Source: Natronomonas marina (lineage in GTDB: Archaea; Halobacteriota; Halobacteria; Halobacteriales; Haloarculaceae). From it: DNA of 64,000 nucleotides. Numbering within the stretch: the stretch's first letter is position 1; each line of letters opens with the position of its first letter. The DNA lies in NCBI RefSeq assembly GCF_024298905.1, contig NZ_CP101154.1, forward strand, positions 372,001 through 436,000, given 5' to 3'. Of the stretch, positions 8,094 to 16,279 are shown one piece after another. The notes under the pieces are model-generated. The model did not search any database. It was not told where the DNA came from and worked only from the letters and a program-made list of their open reading frames with translations. The translations under genes were made by a program, and so were the position numbers.

Positions 8094-8669
8094 TCACACT
8101 CGCACGTAGTCCTTGCCGGTCAGGACGTCCGGGACGTTGACGCCGTAGATGGTCGAGGCGCCGGACTGGTCGGTGACCTCCAGGGTCGCTTCCTCACCGG
8201 CACCGAGCCCGCTGGACTCGATGCTGCTGGTGTCGACCGTGATCCGGATCCGGTCGCTGTTCTGATCGAGGACTGTCCCCGACGTTCCGGAGACGTCCGT
8301 CGTCGAGAACGTCGTCCCGTCGGCGGTCCCGCCCTGGGTCAGCGTCACCGAACTGGTGTCGCTCGTGTACTCGATGGTCGCCTGCGAGAGGTCGATCGGT
8401 TCCGAGCCCGGCGACTTCTTGACGACCAGCTCGACCGTCCCGACGTCGCCCCCGCTGACCGTACCGGTGGCGGAGACGACGTCGATCTGGTTCGAGACCT
8501 CGGACTGTGCGTCGGAGCCGGTGTCCTCGGCCTGCGACTGCAGGAGGCCCGCCGTGTTGACGAGCACGCCCGCGGCGACGGCGGCCACGAGCACGAGTGC
8601 GATGAAGATGATGAGCGTCCCGATACCGACCTGGCCGCGGTCGACGTCGGTGTCGAACAGTTCCCTCAT
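8094..8669 (-). CDS. Archaellin, second copy in transcript order
   Basis: A 191-residue archaellin with the same N-terminus as the third copy (only Phe for Ser at residue 5) up to VSATGTVS, about 70 identical residues, and the same last 27 residues. The middle differs ([12 protein letters not shown], then [16 protein letters not shown]). Cleavage is expected after Gly12 ([10 protein letters not shown]). Four base pairs separate its stop from the next start. The near-identical ends with a diverged centre suggest recent duplication or gene conversion between copies. It would be assembled by the ArlI/ArlJ machinery encoded on the opposite strand. Confidence 0.93.
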   Translation of the reverse strand: MRELFDTDVDRGQVGIGTLIIFIALVLVAAVAAGVLVNTAGLLQSQAEDTGSDAQSEVSNQIDVVSATGTVSGGDVGTVELVVKKSPGSEPIDLSQATIEYTSDTSSVTLTQGGTADGTTFSTTDVSGTSGTVLDQNSDRIRITVDTSSIESSGLGAGEEATLEVTDQSGASTIYGVNVPDVLTGKDYVRV

Positions 8670-8673
8670 CGTA

Positions 8674-9231
8674 TCACACCCTCACGTAGCTCTTGCCGGT
8701 CAGGACGTCCGGGACGTTGACGCCGTAGATGGTCGAAGCGCCGGACTGGTCGACGATTTCGAGGGTGGCCTCCTCGCCCGCGGCGAGGTCACCGCTCTCG
8801 ATCGAATTGACGTCGATCGTGATTTTGATCCGGTCGCTGTTCTGCTCGAGGACCGACCCGCTGGTCCCCGAGACGTCGGATGTCGACAGCGACGTGAGCG
8901 TACTGGACGCCGAATCGCTCGTGTACTCGATGGTCGCCTGCGAGAGGTCGATCGGTTCCGACCCCGGCGACTTCTTGACGACCAGCTCTATCGTCTCGAC
9001 CCCGTCGGTGCCGTCCGATGCGACGCCCGTCGCGGAGACGACGTCGATCTGGTTCGATACTTCTGACTGTGCGTCGGACCCCGTATCTTCGGCCTGCGAC
9101 TGCAGGAGGCCCGCCGTGTTGACGAGCACGCCCGCGGCGACGGCGGCCACGAGCACCAGCGCGATGAAGATGATCAGGGTCCCGATACCGACCTGGCCGC
9201 GGTCGGCGTCGGCGTTCGGTTGCAGTTGCAT
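8674..9231 (-). CDS. Archaellin, first gene of the archaellin transcript
   Basis: A 185-residue archaellin with a distinct leader peptide ([12 protein letters not shown]) but the same mature start [22 protein letters not shown] and the same C-terminal end ending KSYVRV. It is preceded by a good Shine-Dalgarno (AGGTGA, ending 7 nt before the ATG), unlike the two following copies. Upstream lies a strongly folded leader (9246-9304) and a TATA element near 9344-9350. Being first and having the best ribosome site, it is likely the most highly expressed subunit. The gene is divergent from the arlCE-J operon. Confidence 0.93.
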   Translation of the reverse strand: MQLQPNADADRGQVGIGTLIIFIALVLVAAVAAGVLVNTAGLLQSQAEDTGSDAQSEVSNQIDVVSATGVASDGTDGVETIELVVKKSPGSEPIDLSQATIEYTSDSASSTLTSLSTSDVSGTSGSVLEQNSDRIKITIDVNSIESGDLAAGEEATLEIVDQSGASTIYGVNVPDVLTGKSYVRV

Positions 9232-9245
9232 GTTTGGTCACCTGT

Positions 9246-9304
9246 CAACCCTCGCCTCGCCACCGCACCGCCGCGGTGCGGACCTGACGAGCAAGCGAGG
9301 GTTG
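9246..9304 (-). promoter_or_regulatory. Nested stem-loop in the archaellin mRNA leader
   Basis: On the coding (minus) strand the outer arms CAACCCTCGC and GCGAGGGTTG (10 bp, perfect) enclose inner arms CCGCACCG and CGGTGCGG (8 bp, 3-nt loop). The inner arms are at 9263-9270 and 9274-9281. The structure lies 15 nt upstream of the first archaellin start and immediately before its Shine-Dalgarno, so it would be part of the 5' leader. It could protect the mRNA or control ribosome access. Confidence 0.6.
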
Positions 9305-9343
9305 CTGGGTTGAATCCCCATCGACCCCTTCTTCGAGGACTGG

Positions 9344-9350
9344 CTATAAT
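9344..9350 (-). promoter_or_regulatory. Probable TATA box of the archaellin transcript
   Basis: ATTATAG on the minus strand. With the usual spacing of about 25 bp, transcription would start near 9318, giving a leader of about 90 nt that contains the 9246-9304 stem-loop. Predicted from sequence only. Confidence 0.45.
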
Positions 9351-9368
9351 GTCGGCAGACGTTCAGCA

Positions 9369-9415
9369 GGGGATTCGAGGCACGACTCACGATCCGAGTC
9401 GTCCGACGAATCCCC
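9369..9415. promoter_or_regulatory. Nested inverted repeat between the divergent archaellin and arlCE promoters
   Basis: Outer arms GGGGATTCG (9369-9377) and CGAATCCCC (9407-9415) enclose inner arms ACGACTC (9382-9388) and GAGTCGT (9396-9402). It sits just upstream of the archaellin TATA box (9344-9350) and about 20 bp upstream of CCTATACC (9435-9442), a probable arlCE TATA. The position suits a shared regulator-binding site for both transcripts. The inner 21 bp recur at 15699-15719. The whole 9232-9547 stretch otherwise has no gene; GGAG about 12 nt before the arlCE ATG is its ribosome site. Confidence 0.55.
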
Positions 9416-9547
9416 CCGTGAGCGTGCTCGGAGACCTATACCGTCGAGCGCCCAACCTGCGGCCGTGACCGGACTCGCATCAGCACAGTCCGCCCGCCGG
9501 CGGGGTCCTCCGGTCCCCATCCGGGCGGCCGAAGGAGACTCACTGGC

Positions 9548-10621
9548 ATGGCATACGATTTCATCGACCGGCTGCTGGGCGAATCGTCGACAAGCGACAG
9601 CGAAGAGGACCACGAGGGCACGATGAGCGACGAGGAATCGGCCGTGGTCGAGCGGGCGACCGACCACGACGACGAAAACGATCACGAGACGACCGACGCC
9701 GCCCAGTCCGGGACCGAACCGCCCATCGAGGAGGTCGACGCCCGCCTGGACGAACTCGAGACCGAACTCGCGGACAACGAGTCGTCGATCCGATCCATCG
9801 AGTCCAGCCAGGAGGAGATGGCCGAGACGATGGCCGACCTCGACGATACCGTCCGTCGGCTCCTGGGCGTCTACGACCAGCTCACCGCTGCCGAGAACCC
9901 CTTCACCCGGGGCGATGGTGGCGGGAGGACCGACGGCGCGAGCGGCGACGGCTTCGGTCTCGTCGACGAGCCCGAGAAGCCGCCAACGCCGGACGAGGAG
10001 CCGACGACGGGCGAGGACGACGGGACGGGGGCGGTCCCGGCCGCCGCCGACGACAGGGACACCGACGACCGACGTTCGGGACCGACGGACGAGCCGTCGG
10101 ACGACCGGCCCGGCGAGACGACCACCGTGGGGTTCGAGGACCTGCTGGAGTCCGGGGACGGCGCCGCGGACGACGAGGACGCCCCGATCGCGGCGACCGG
10201 CCCGTCCGCCGACGATGCGGCCGGGTTCGACGCGGCCACGCACGAACAGGGTCCGACCCCGACTGCCGACGCCGCGGTGTCCGACGCGGCGACGGACGCG
10301 CCCGACGCCGTCACGTCCGTCCAGCTCGCGGAGTTCCCGTCGGGGTACGCCGCCGACCTCCTCGCCATGGAGTGGCTGGCGAACATGGTCGAGACCTCGG
10401 GGCCGGCCGGCGCCCTGAAGGCGCTGTCGTTCTACGAGGAACTGGGCTGGGTCAGCAGCGATGTCGCCGACACCCTCGAGCTGTACCTCTCGGGGCCCAA
10501 CCTCGACGACGACGTCGATCCGAACAGTCCCGTCGAACTAACCGCGAGCGACCACGCCGAGAGCTACCGGTACGTGCTCCGGCTACGCGCGCTCGACGAC
10601 CTCGACATGACGGCCGAGTAA
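9548..10621 (+). CDS. arlCE: Archaellum protein ArlCE (fused FlaC/FlaE)
   Basis: Cytoplasmic archaellum component that links the motor to the chemotaxis machinery in euryarchaea. Of the 357 residues, the first 50 are acidic, residues about 55-105 form a coiled coil (EVDARLDELETELADNES and following), and a long disordered acidic linker follows. From residue 257 the conserved ArlD/E domain reads SVQLAEFPSGYAADLLAMEW ... LKALSFYEELGWVSSDVADTL. The gene opens the plus-strand operon arlCE-F-G-H-I-J and is preceded by AAGGAGACT, a reasonable Shine-Dalgarno. The long linker and fused C and E parts are typical of haloarchaea. Confidence 0.9.
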   Translation: MAYDFIDRLLGESSTSDSEEDHEGTMSDEESAVVERATDHDDENDHETTDAAQSGTEPPIEEVDARLDELETELADNESSIRSIESSQEEMAETMADLDDTVRRLLGVYDQLTAAENPFTRGDGGGRTDGASGDGFGLVDEPEKPPTPDEEPTTGEDDGTGAVPAAADDRDTDDRRSGPTDEPSDDRPGETTTVGFEDLLESGDGAADDEDAPIAATGPSADDAAGFDAATHEQGPTPTADAAVSDAATDAPDAVTSVQLAEFPSGYAADLLAMEWLANMVETSGPAGALKALSFYEELGWVSSDVADTLELYLSGPNLDDDVDPNSPVELTASDHAESYRYVLRLRALDDLDMTAE

Positions 10622-10626
10622 CACCG

Positions 10627-11067
10627 ATGGGATTCAGCGTCAGTGGCGCGACCGTCGTCGTCCTCGTCGGACTGCTGGTCAGCACGGCCACCCTCTACCC
10701 GACCCTGGACCGGAGCCGGGAACTGCAACGGGAGGCCACGGACGACCGCGCCGAGCGCCTGCTCGATCGGCAGAACACGGCCATCAGCGTCGAGAACGCG
10801 ACGTACAACCGGACCAGCGACGAACTGACGGTGACGCTGAAAAACGACGGGACGACCACGCTGTCGACCACCCGGACCGACCTCCTGGCGGACGGCGTCT
10901 ACCGCGACGGCGCGACGACGGCGGTCGCCGGCGACCCCGGTCGCGAGGCGTGGACGCCGGCCGAGACCCTGACGTTCACCGCCGACCTCCCGACGGCGCC
11001 CGCACGCGTCAAGATCGTCACCGAGGGCGGCGTCTCGGTGGCCGCCACCGTCACGGAGGTGACCTGA
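10627..11067 (+). CDS. arlF: Archaellum stator protein ArlF
   Basis: A 146-residue protein with one N-terminal membrane helix (ATVVVLVGLLVSTATLYPTL) and an extracellular beta-sandwich domain (ENATYNRTSDELTVTLKNDG ... VKIVTEGGVSVAATVTEV). ArlF with ArlG forms the stator complex that binds the S-layer and anchors the motor in the pseudoperiplasm. The pilin-like N-terminus lacks the processing site of archaellins. It begins 5 bp after arlCE. Its 3' end contains GGAGGTGA, the ribosome site of the next gene. Confidence 0.9.
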   Translation: MGFSVSGATVVVLVGLLVSTATLYPTLDRSRELQREATDDRAERLLDRQNTAISVENATYNRTSDELTVTLKNDGTTTLSTTRTDLLADGVYRDGATTAVAGDPGREAWTPAETLTFTADLPTAPARVKIVTEGGVSVAATVTEVT

Positions 11068-11068
11068 C

Positions 11069-11515
11069 GTGGCCAGCGTCTCGGCGTCGACGCTCATCAT
11101 CTTCATCGCCGCCGTCGGACTCGCGGCCGCCGTCTCCGGGACGATGATCGACAGCGTCGGCACGATCAGCGACTCCGTGAGCGAACGCGGCGAGGTCGTC
11201 AGCGACCAGATCGACACGGACGTCGAGATAATCAGCGACGCCGGCAGCGACGCCGTCTACGACGACGGCACCGTCACCGTCCTCGTCAAGAACGTCGGGT
11301 CGGGGACGCTCCCGAGTCGCCCCGACGCGCTCGATGTCCTCGTCGACGGCCAGTACGTCGCCACCGCCGACCGGTCGATCACCGTCCTGGGCGGCGACGC
11401 CTGGGACGAGGGCAGCGTCGCCAGACTCGTCCTCGATTGGTCGCTCGGTGCGGGCACCCACCGCGTGTCGGTACACATCAACGGCGAGACGGAGACCTTC
11501 GAGTTCCACGTATGA
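11069..11515 (+). CDS. arlG: Archaellum stator protein ArlG
   Basis: A 148-residue protein with an N-terminal membrane helix (STLIIFIAAVGLAAAVSGTM) and a beta-sandwich ectodomain like that of ArlF (GTVTVLVKNVGSGTLPSRPD). The GTG start at 11069 is fixed by a perfect GGAGGTGA Shine-Dalgarno six bases before it, one base after the arlF stop. ArlG filaments capped by ArlF are thought to form the stator. The stop overlaps the arlH start (ATGA), showing translational coupling. Confidence 0.9.
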   Translation: MASVSASTLIIFIAAVGLAAAVSGTMIDSVGTISDSVSERGEVVSDQIDTDVEIISDAGSDAVYDDGTVTVLVKNVGSGTLPSRPDALDVLVDGQYVATADRSITVLGGDAWDEGSVARLVLDWSLGAGTHRVSVHINGETETFEFHV

Positions 11516-12261
11516 GCACGACAACGCACTACTCGCTCGGACTCGGCGAACGGGACCGCGTCGACCACGCCTTCGGCGGCGGACTCCCCCGCGGCTCCAT
11601 CACCCTGATCGAGGGTCCCGACGGCGCGGGCAAGAGCGTCCTCACCCAGCGGATGGCCTACGGCATGGCGACCGAGGGCACCCACGTCAGCGTCGTCTCC
11701 CCGGAGCTGTCGGCCCGCGAGTACATCGACCAGATGCACTCGCTGTCCTACGACGTGGTCCAGCACCTCCTCGAGGACCGACTCGCGTACTTCCACGTCG
11801 ACGTCGACACCCACACCCGGTCGGCGGGCGGCATGGCCGGCACGCGCCCGCTCGTCTCGAAGTTCACCGAGCCGAGCGTCATCTGGCACGGCGACGTCGT
11901 AATCGTCGACGGCTTCGGCGCCCTCCTCCGCAACGACCCCGAGTTCGACGCGGTCGCCGAGACCGCCGACGAGGACCACTTCGTCCAGAGCGTCGTCCGC
12001 TTTCTCGACCGGATGACCGCCGCCGACCGTGCCGTCGTCCTCACGGTCAACCCGGCGTTGCTCGCCGACCGCGCGGTCCAGCCCCTCCGGGACGCCGCCG
12101 ACGTGTACCTCTCCATCGAACGGTCGACCGTCGGCCAGGACATCAGGCGCAAGGCGCTCGTCAACCGGTTCGTCGGGATGGCGAACCAGGTCGACGACAC
12201 CATCGGGTTCGACGTCCAGCACGGCCGCGGCATCGTGATCGTGAGCCGGACGGTGGCCTGA
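11512..12261 (+). CDS. arlH: Archaellum motor regulator ArlH (RecA/KaiC-like ATPase fold)
   Basis: A 249-residue RecA-fold protein that binds ATP and docks on the hexameric motor ArlI. The Walker A is GPDGAGKS (about residues 35-42) and the Walker B is VVIVDGFGALL. The N-terminus YSLGLGERDRVDHAFGGGLP is the KaiC-like entry, and the C-terminus ends in the strand GRGIVIVSRTVA. ArlH autophosphorylation is thought to regulate assembly. The ATG overlaps the arlG stop and arlI starts one base after this stop, so stoichiometry is probably set by coupling. Confidence 0.92.
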   Translation: MSTTTHYSLGLGERDRVDHAFGGGLPRGSITLIEGPDGAGKSVLTQRMAYGMATEGTHVSVVSPELSAREYIDQMHSLSYDVVQHLLEDRLAYFHVDVDTHTRSAGGMAGTRPLVSKFTEPSVIWHGDVVIVDGFGALLRNDPEFDAVAETADEDHFVQSVVRFLDRMTAADRAVVLTVNPALLADRAVQPLRDAADVYLSIERSTVGQDIRRKALVNRFVGMANQVDDTIGFDVQHGRGIVIVSRTVA

Positions 12262-12262
12262 G

Positions 12263-13954
12263 ATGACCGAACTCGGCACCCGGCGCGTGACCGACGAGTT
12301 GCAGGCGGTCCTCGACGAACACGACCACGTCGCCGACCACGTCGAGAGCGTCCGCGCCGACACCGGCGAGTACCCGCTCTACACGGAGGAACTCGGCCGC
12401 GACCACGAGTCCAAGCGGCCGCACGTCCTCTACCCCGTCGACCCGCCGATATTCGTCCACGTCTACGGCGACGTCGGCGAGGACACGATGTACACGGGCC
12501 TGGAGCCGTCGCTCGACGCGTCGGAACGCGACCTGTACGAACGGCTCCGTCAACGCGTGCTGGACCGCAGCGTCACCCGGCCGGCGCCGTCCGACGACGA
12601 CGAGTTCCAGGAGTACCTCGACGAACTCGTCCGGGAGGTCCTCGACGTCGACGGCTCCGCCTCCGGACTCTCCGGTACCCTCCGGCGACGACTGCTGGGG
12701 TCGGAGTTCAGCGTGACCGAGGACACCTACGAACGGCTCCGGTACCAGCTCCTCCGGGACATCGCCGGTCTCGGTCCCATCGAGGCCGTGATGGCCGACA
12801 CCCACAACGAGGACATCCACGTCATCGGGCCCCACGAGTGCTACGTCGACCACGAGGTCTACGGAATGCTGGAGACGAACGTCGACTTCGGCTCCATCGA
12901 GGAGTTCGAAAACTGGATTCGGAACATGGGCGAGCGGATGAACCACCCGGTGAGCGACTCCGATCCCATCGTCGACTCGACGCTGCCGAACGGCTCCCGG
13001 ATCAACATCATCTACTCCGACGACGTCAGCATCAAGGGCCCCTCGCTCACGATCCGGCAGGGCGAGGAGGTGCCGCTGTCGATCCTCCAGATCACCAAGT
13101 GGGGGACGCTCAGCCCCGAACTGGCGGCGTACCTCTGGCTCTGCATGGAGAACGAACAGACCGTCTTCGTCGTCGGCGAGACCGCCTCCGGCAAGACGAC
13201 GACGCTGAACGCCATGTTCTCGTTCATCCCCCGGGACGTGAAGATCTACACCGCCGAGGACACCGCCGAAGTGATGCCGCCCCACGACAACTGGCAGCAG
13301 CTGTTGACCCGGGAGGGTCAGGGCGACAGCGCCTCCGACGTCGACATGTTCGACCTCGTGGCGGCCGCGCTCCGCTCGCGGCCCGGCTACATCTGCGTCG
13401 GTGAGGTCCGCGGCGCCGAGGCCCAGATGGCGTTCCAGGCCGCCCAGACCGGCCACCCGATACTCATCACGTTCCACGCGAGCGACATCGTCTCGATGAT
13501 CCAGCGGTTCACCTCGAACCCGATCAACATCCCCGAGACGTTCATGGACAACGCCGACGTCGCGCTGTTCCAGAACCGCGTCAAGCAGGGCGACGACATC
13601 CTCCGCCGCGTCACGAGCGTTCAGGAGATCGAGGGCTACTCCGAACACGAGGGCGGCGTCATCACCCGCGAGGCCTTCGAGTGGGACCCCCGAAGCGACG
13701 ACGTCGTGTTCAAGGGGCAGAACAACTCCTACGTGCTGGAAGAACAGATCGCCACGCTGCTCGGCTACCGGGACACCCGCGAGATCTACGACGAACTCGA
13801 CCGCCGCGCCGAGATCGTGCGCCGCCTCATCGAGGCCGACGTGCTCGGGTACCACGAGGTCAACCGGGCCATCGAGACGTTCCAGCGCGACGGCGTCGAG
13901 GGGCTGCCGATCGACATCGGCGGTCTCGCCACCACGACCGTCCCGGGGGCCTGA
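12263..13954 (+). CDS. arlI: Archaellum motor ATPase ArlI
   Basis: Secretion-type ATPase that powers both filament assembly and rotation. At 563 residues it has the normal length for haloarchaea. The N-terminal domain contains the three-helix region followed by ATVGLGPIEAV-type sequence (here DIAGLGPIEAVMADTHNEDI). The catalytic core has Walker A VVGETASGKTTTL (about residue 304), a Walker B region RSRPGYICVGEVRGAEA (about 376) and the His-box QTGHPILITFHASD. The protein ends in a Gly-rich tail. It works as a hexamer under the membrane with ArlJ and ArlH. Confidence 0.95.
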   Translation: MTELGTRRVTDELQAVLDEHDHVADHVESVRADTGEYPLYTEELGRDHESKRPHVLYPVDPPIFVHVYGDVGEDTMYTGLEPSLDASERDLYERLRQRVLDRSVTRPAPSDDDEFQEYLDELVREVLDVDGSASGLSGTLRRRLLGSEFSVTEDTYERLRYQLLRDIAGLGPIEAVMADTHNEDIHVIGPHECYVDHEVYGMLETNVDFGSIEEFENWIRNMGERMNHPVSDSDPIVDSTLPNGSRINIIYSDDVSIKGPSLTIRQGEEVPLSILQITKWGTLSPELAAYLWLCMENEQTVFVVGETASGKTTTLNAMFSFIPRDVKIYTAEDTAEVMPPHDNWQQLLTREGQGDSASDVDMFDLVAAALRSRPGYICVGEVRGAEAQMAFQAAQTGHPILITFHASDIVSMIQRFTSNPINIPETFMDNADVALFQNRVKQGDDILRRVTSVQEIEGYSEHEGGVITREAFEWDPRSDDVVFKGQNNSYVLEEQIATLLGYRDTREIYDELDRRAEIVRRLIEADVLGYHEVNRAIETFQRDGVEGLPIDIGGLATTTVPGA

Positions 13955-13960
13955 GGCGCC

Positions 13961-15685
13961 GTGAGCACCGCCGACGCCGACGAGGGGGCGTTCGAACTCG
14001 ACGCCCGGGAGCTGCTGCTGTCGGTCGCCGACTCCTACCGGTACATGGAGATGTCCGCCCGCCGGTACGCGCTGGTGGTGCTGTTGCCCGCGACGCTTTT
14101 CGCCCTCGGCACCGTCGTCGTCGCCGTCGCGGCGCCGGTCGGCCTGACGGTCCGACTGCCGCTGGTCGGACTGGGACTGCTGGCGGCCGCGGTCGCGGTG
14201 TTCTACCCGAAGGTCGTCCAGGACCGCCGGAGCCGGGAGATACGCGAGCGGTTCCACCTGTTTCTCACGCACATCACGGTTCTGTCGATGACGAACATCG
14301 ACCGCGTCGAGATATTCCGGACGCTCGCGGAGGTCGACGAGTACGGGGCGCTGGCCACCGAGATGGGTCACATCGTCGCCCTGGTCGACACCTGGAACCA
14401 GTCGCTCGACGACGCCTGCCGGTTGCGGTCGAAACGTGCCGACTCCGAACTCCTGTCGGACTTCCTCGAACGGCTCGCCTACGCCGTCGGCGCCGGCCAG
14501 TCGCTGAGCGACTTCCTGGTGGACGAACAGGACACCATCCTCCAGCAGTTCGTCATCCGGTACGAGTCCGACCTGGCGAAACTGGACGTCCTCAAGGAAC
14601 TGTACCTCTCGCTGATGCTCTCGACGACGTTCATCCTCGTGTTCTCGACGGTCCTGCCGCTCCTCCTGGGTATCTCGCCGGTGCTGCTGGTCGGCGGCGT
14701 CGTCGTCATGTTCGGGATCGTCCAGGGCGGGTTCCTCTTCGTCGTCCACACCATCTCGCCGTGGGACCCGGTGTGGTTCCACGCCGACGAACTCTCGACG
14801 CCGGCCGAGAACGTCCGGACCGCCCTCTGGGTCGGCGTCGGACTGACGCTTTCGGCGGCGCTCGGCGTCCTCGCCGTCGCCGTCGGCCTCCTGCCCGTCC
14901 CGCGGGACCTCGTTCCGACGCCGATCTACATGAGTATCGTCGTCACCCCGCTTTTGATTCCCGGCGTCGTGATGCGGCGGGAGGAAAACCGGGTCAAGGA
15001 CCGCGACAAGGGATTCCCGTCGTTCATTCGCGCGCTCGGCAGCGTCGAGGCCGTCAAACAGACCTCGACAGTCAACGTCCTGGCGACGCTCCGCAACAAG
15101 GACTTCGGCGCGCTCACCCGGAACGTCGAGGGTCTCTATCGCCGCCTCAACCTCCGGATCGACACGACACGGTCCTGGCGGCTGTTCGCCGCCGAGACCG
15201 GCTCCTACCTCATCCAGAAGTTCGGCGACATGTACGTCGTCGGCCGACGGATGGGCGGCGATTCGCAGGTCCTCGGTCAGGTCATCAGCACCAACTTCTC
15301 GGAGGTCCTCCGGGTCCGGGAACAGCGTGCCCAGGCGACCTCGACGTTCGTCGGCGTCATGTACGGCATCACGGCCGCCTCGATATTCTCCGCGTTCATC
15401 GGTCTTCAGATCGCCGAACAGATGCTGGCGATTGCGAAGGGACTCGACAGCAACAGCGAGATCACGTCGCTGCTGTTCAACCCACAGGTGTACGACGTGG
15501 CCAGCATCGAGTTCCTCCTGTTCGGGGTGGTGCTTTTGAACGCCCTGCTGTCGTCGCTCATCATCCGGCTGATCGACCGTGGCCACACGGTCAACGCCCT
15601 CGTCCACTTCGTGATGCTGATCTGGACCGGGTCGGTCGTGGCCGTCGTCACCCAGTTCGTCGCCGGCCAGCTCATCACCGTCTGA
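13961..15685 (+). CDS. arlJ: Archaellum membrane platform protein ArlJ
   Basis: A 574-residue polytopic protein of the T2SSF/TadC family that forms the membrane platform on which ArlI turns. Hydrophobic helices are visible near residues 35-85, 205-255, 270-345 and 460 to the end, separated by two large charged cytoplasmic domains (for example RDRRSREIRERFHLFLTHIT and REENRVKDRDKGFPSFIRAL) containing the conserved charged loops that contact the ATPase. The GTG start lies 6 bp after arlI. A perfect palindrome follows the stop (15698-15720), so arlJ probably ends the operon. Confidence 0.93.
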   Translation: MSTADADEGAFELDARELLLSVADSYRYMEMSARRYALVVLLPATLFALGTVVVAVAAPVGLTVRLPLVGLGLLAAAVAVFYPKVVQDRRSREIRERFHLFLTHITVLSMTNIDRVEIFRTLAEVDEYGALATEMGHIVALVDTWNQSLDDACRLRSKRADSELLSDFLERLAYAVGAGQSLSDFLVDEQDTILQQFVIRYESDLAKLDVLKELYLSLMLSTTFILVFSTVLPLLLGISPVLLVGGVVVMFGIVQGGFLFVVHTISPWDPVWFHADELSTPAENVRTALWVGVGLTLSAALGVLAVAVGLLPVPRDLVPTPIYMSIVVTPLLIPGVVMRREENRVKDRDKGFPSFIRALGSVEAVKQTSTVNVLATLRNKDFGALTRNVEGLYRRLNLRIDTTRSWRLFAAETGSYLIQKFGDMYVVGRRMGGDSQVLGQVISTNFSEVLRVREQRAQATSTFVGVMYGITAASIFSAFIGLQIAEQMLAIAKGLDSNSEITSLLFNPQVYDVASIEFLLFGVVLLNALLSSLIIRLIDRGHTVNALVHFVMLIWTGSVVAVVTQFVAGQLITV

Positions 15686-15697
15686 TCCCGGTCGCAC

Positions 15698-15720
15698 GAC
15701 GACTCACGGCGTGAGTCGTC
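15698..15720. promoter_or_regulatory. Perfect 10-bp palindrome after arlJ, sister of the 9382-9402 motif
   Basis: GACGACTCAC - GGC - GTGAGTCGTC. It could fold as a hairpin at the end of the arl mRNA or act as an operator for the next gene at 15778. The central 21 bp (15699-15719) match 9382-9402 at 17 positions, with identical arms ACGACTCACG and GAGTCGT and differences only in the four central bases. No T-run follows, so it does not look like a classical terminator. Confidence 0.55.
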
Positions 15721-15777
15721 CCCCGAGGCTCGACGGAGGTTGATGCGTCGGCCGCCGGTAGGTCGGAAGCGAGAGCC

Positions 15778-16212
15778 ATGTCACGAAGCCACTACCTCGA
15801 AACCATCGAACCGACCCCCGAGCAGGTCAGCCTGACCCTCGAGTGGGCGAGCTACCTCGGCGACACGTTCGGCACGAGCGGCGGTCTGAGCGCGCTGCAG
15901 TACTACCAGCAACTCGGCTGGATCACGCCGGCCGTCCGCGAACAGCTCATCCGGTACATCCGGGGCCTGTCGCTCGAGGAGATTCACAACAAGAAGTTCG
16001 ACGAACCGGGCACGCCAGTCGGTCCGCTGGAGCCGCTCAGCGGGAGTCCCTTCGGCGCCCACTCGGTGTCGCTGCAGTACATCGCCGCGCTGGCGAACCA
16101 CGACCTCGAGGCGAACGTTATGCTCGCGAAGCTCGCCCGACAGCGCGTGAACAGCCGCGTCGACGACGAACCCCGGGCGTTCACCGCCGGCGGCGACCAC
16201 CAGCTCTCCTGA
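15778..16212 (+). CDS. ArlD/E-domain archaellum protein
   Basis: A 144-residue stand-alone version of the domain that ends ArlCE. The match is clear in TLEWASYLGDTFGTSGGLSA, LQYYQQLGWITPAVREQLIRYIRG and HSVSLQYIAALANHDLEANV, which parallel LAMEWLANMVETSGPAGALK and ALSFYEELGWVSSDVADTLE in ArlCE. Such ArlD proteins occur beside arl operons in haloarchaea and are thought to work with ArlCE between the motor and the chemotaxis adaptors. It is separated from arlJ by 92 bp containing a palindrome, so it may have its own promoter or be controlled by that site. Confidence 0.85.
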   Translation: MSRSHYLETIEPTPEQVSLTLEWASYLGDTFGTSGGLSALQYYQQLGWITPAVREQLIRYIRGLSLEEIHNKKFDEPGTPVGPLEPLSGSPFGAHSVSLQYIAALANHDLEANVMLAKLARQRVNSRVDDEPRAFTAGGDHQLS

Positions 16213-16279
16213 CGCACGCCGGCCGACGGACCAGCCCCGATACGCAAGGCCCAAATCACCGGCCGTCGAGTCGTGTCCC

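Noticed and set aside
12161-15697. 1178-codon open frame antisense to arlI and arlJ
   Set aside because: It mirrors codon use of the real plus-strand genes in GC-rich DNA, is full of Arg/Asp/His repeats and crosses well-defined archaellum genes.
15742-15834. Small frame preceded by GGAGG between arlJ and the arlD-like gene
   Set aside because: The peptide is Arg/Pro-rich and out of frame with the real arlD-like gene whose start lies within it; probably chance.
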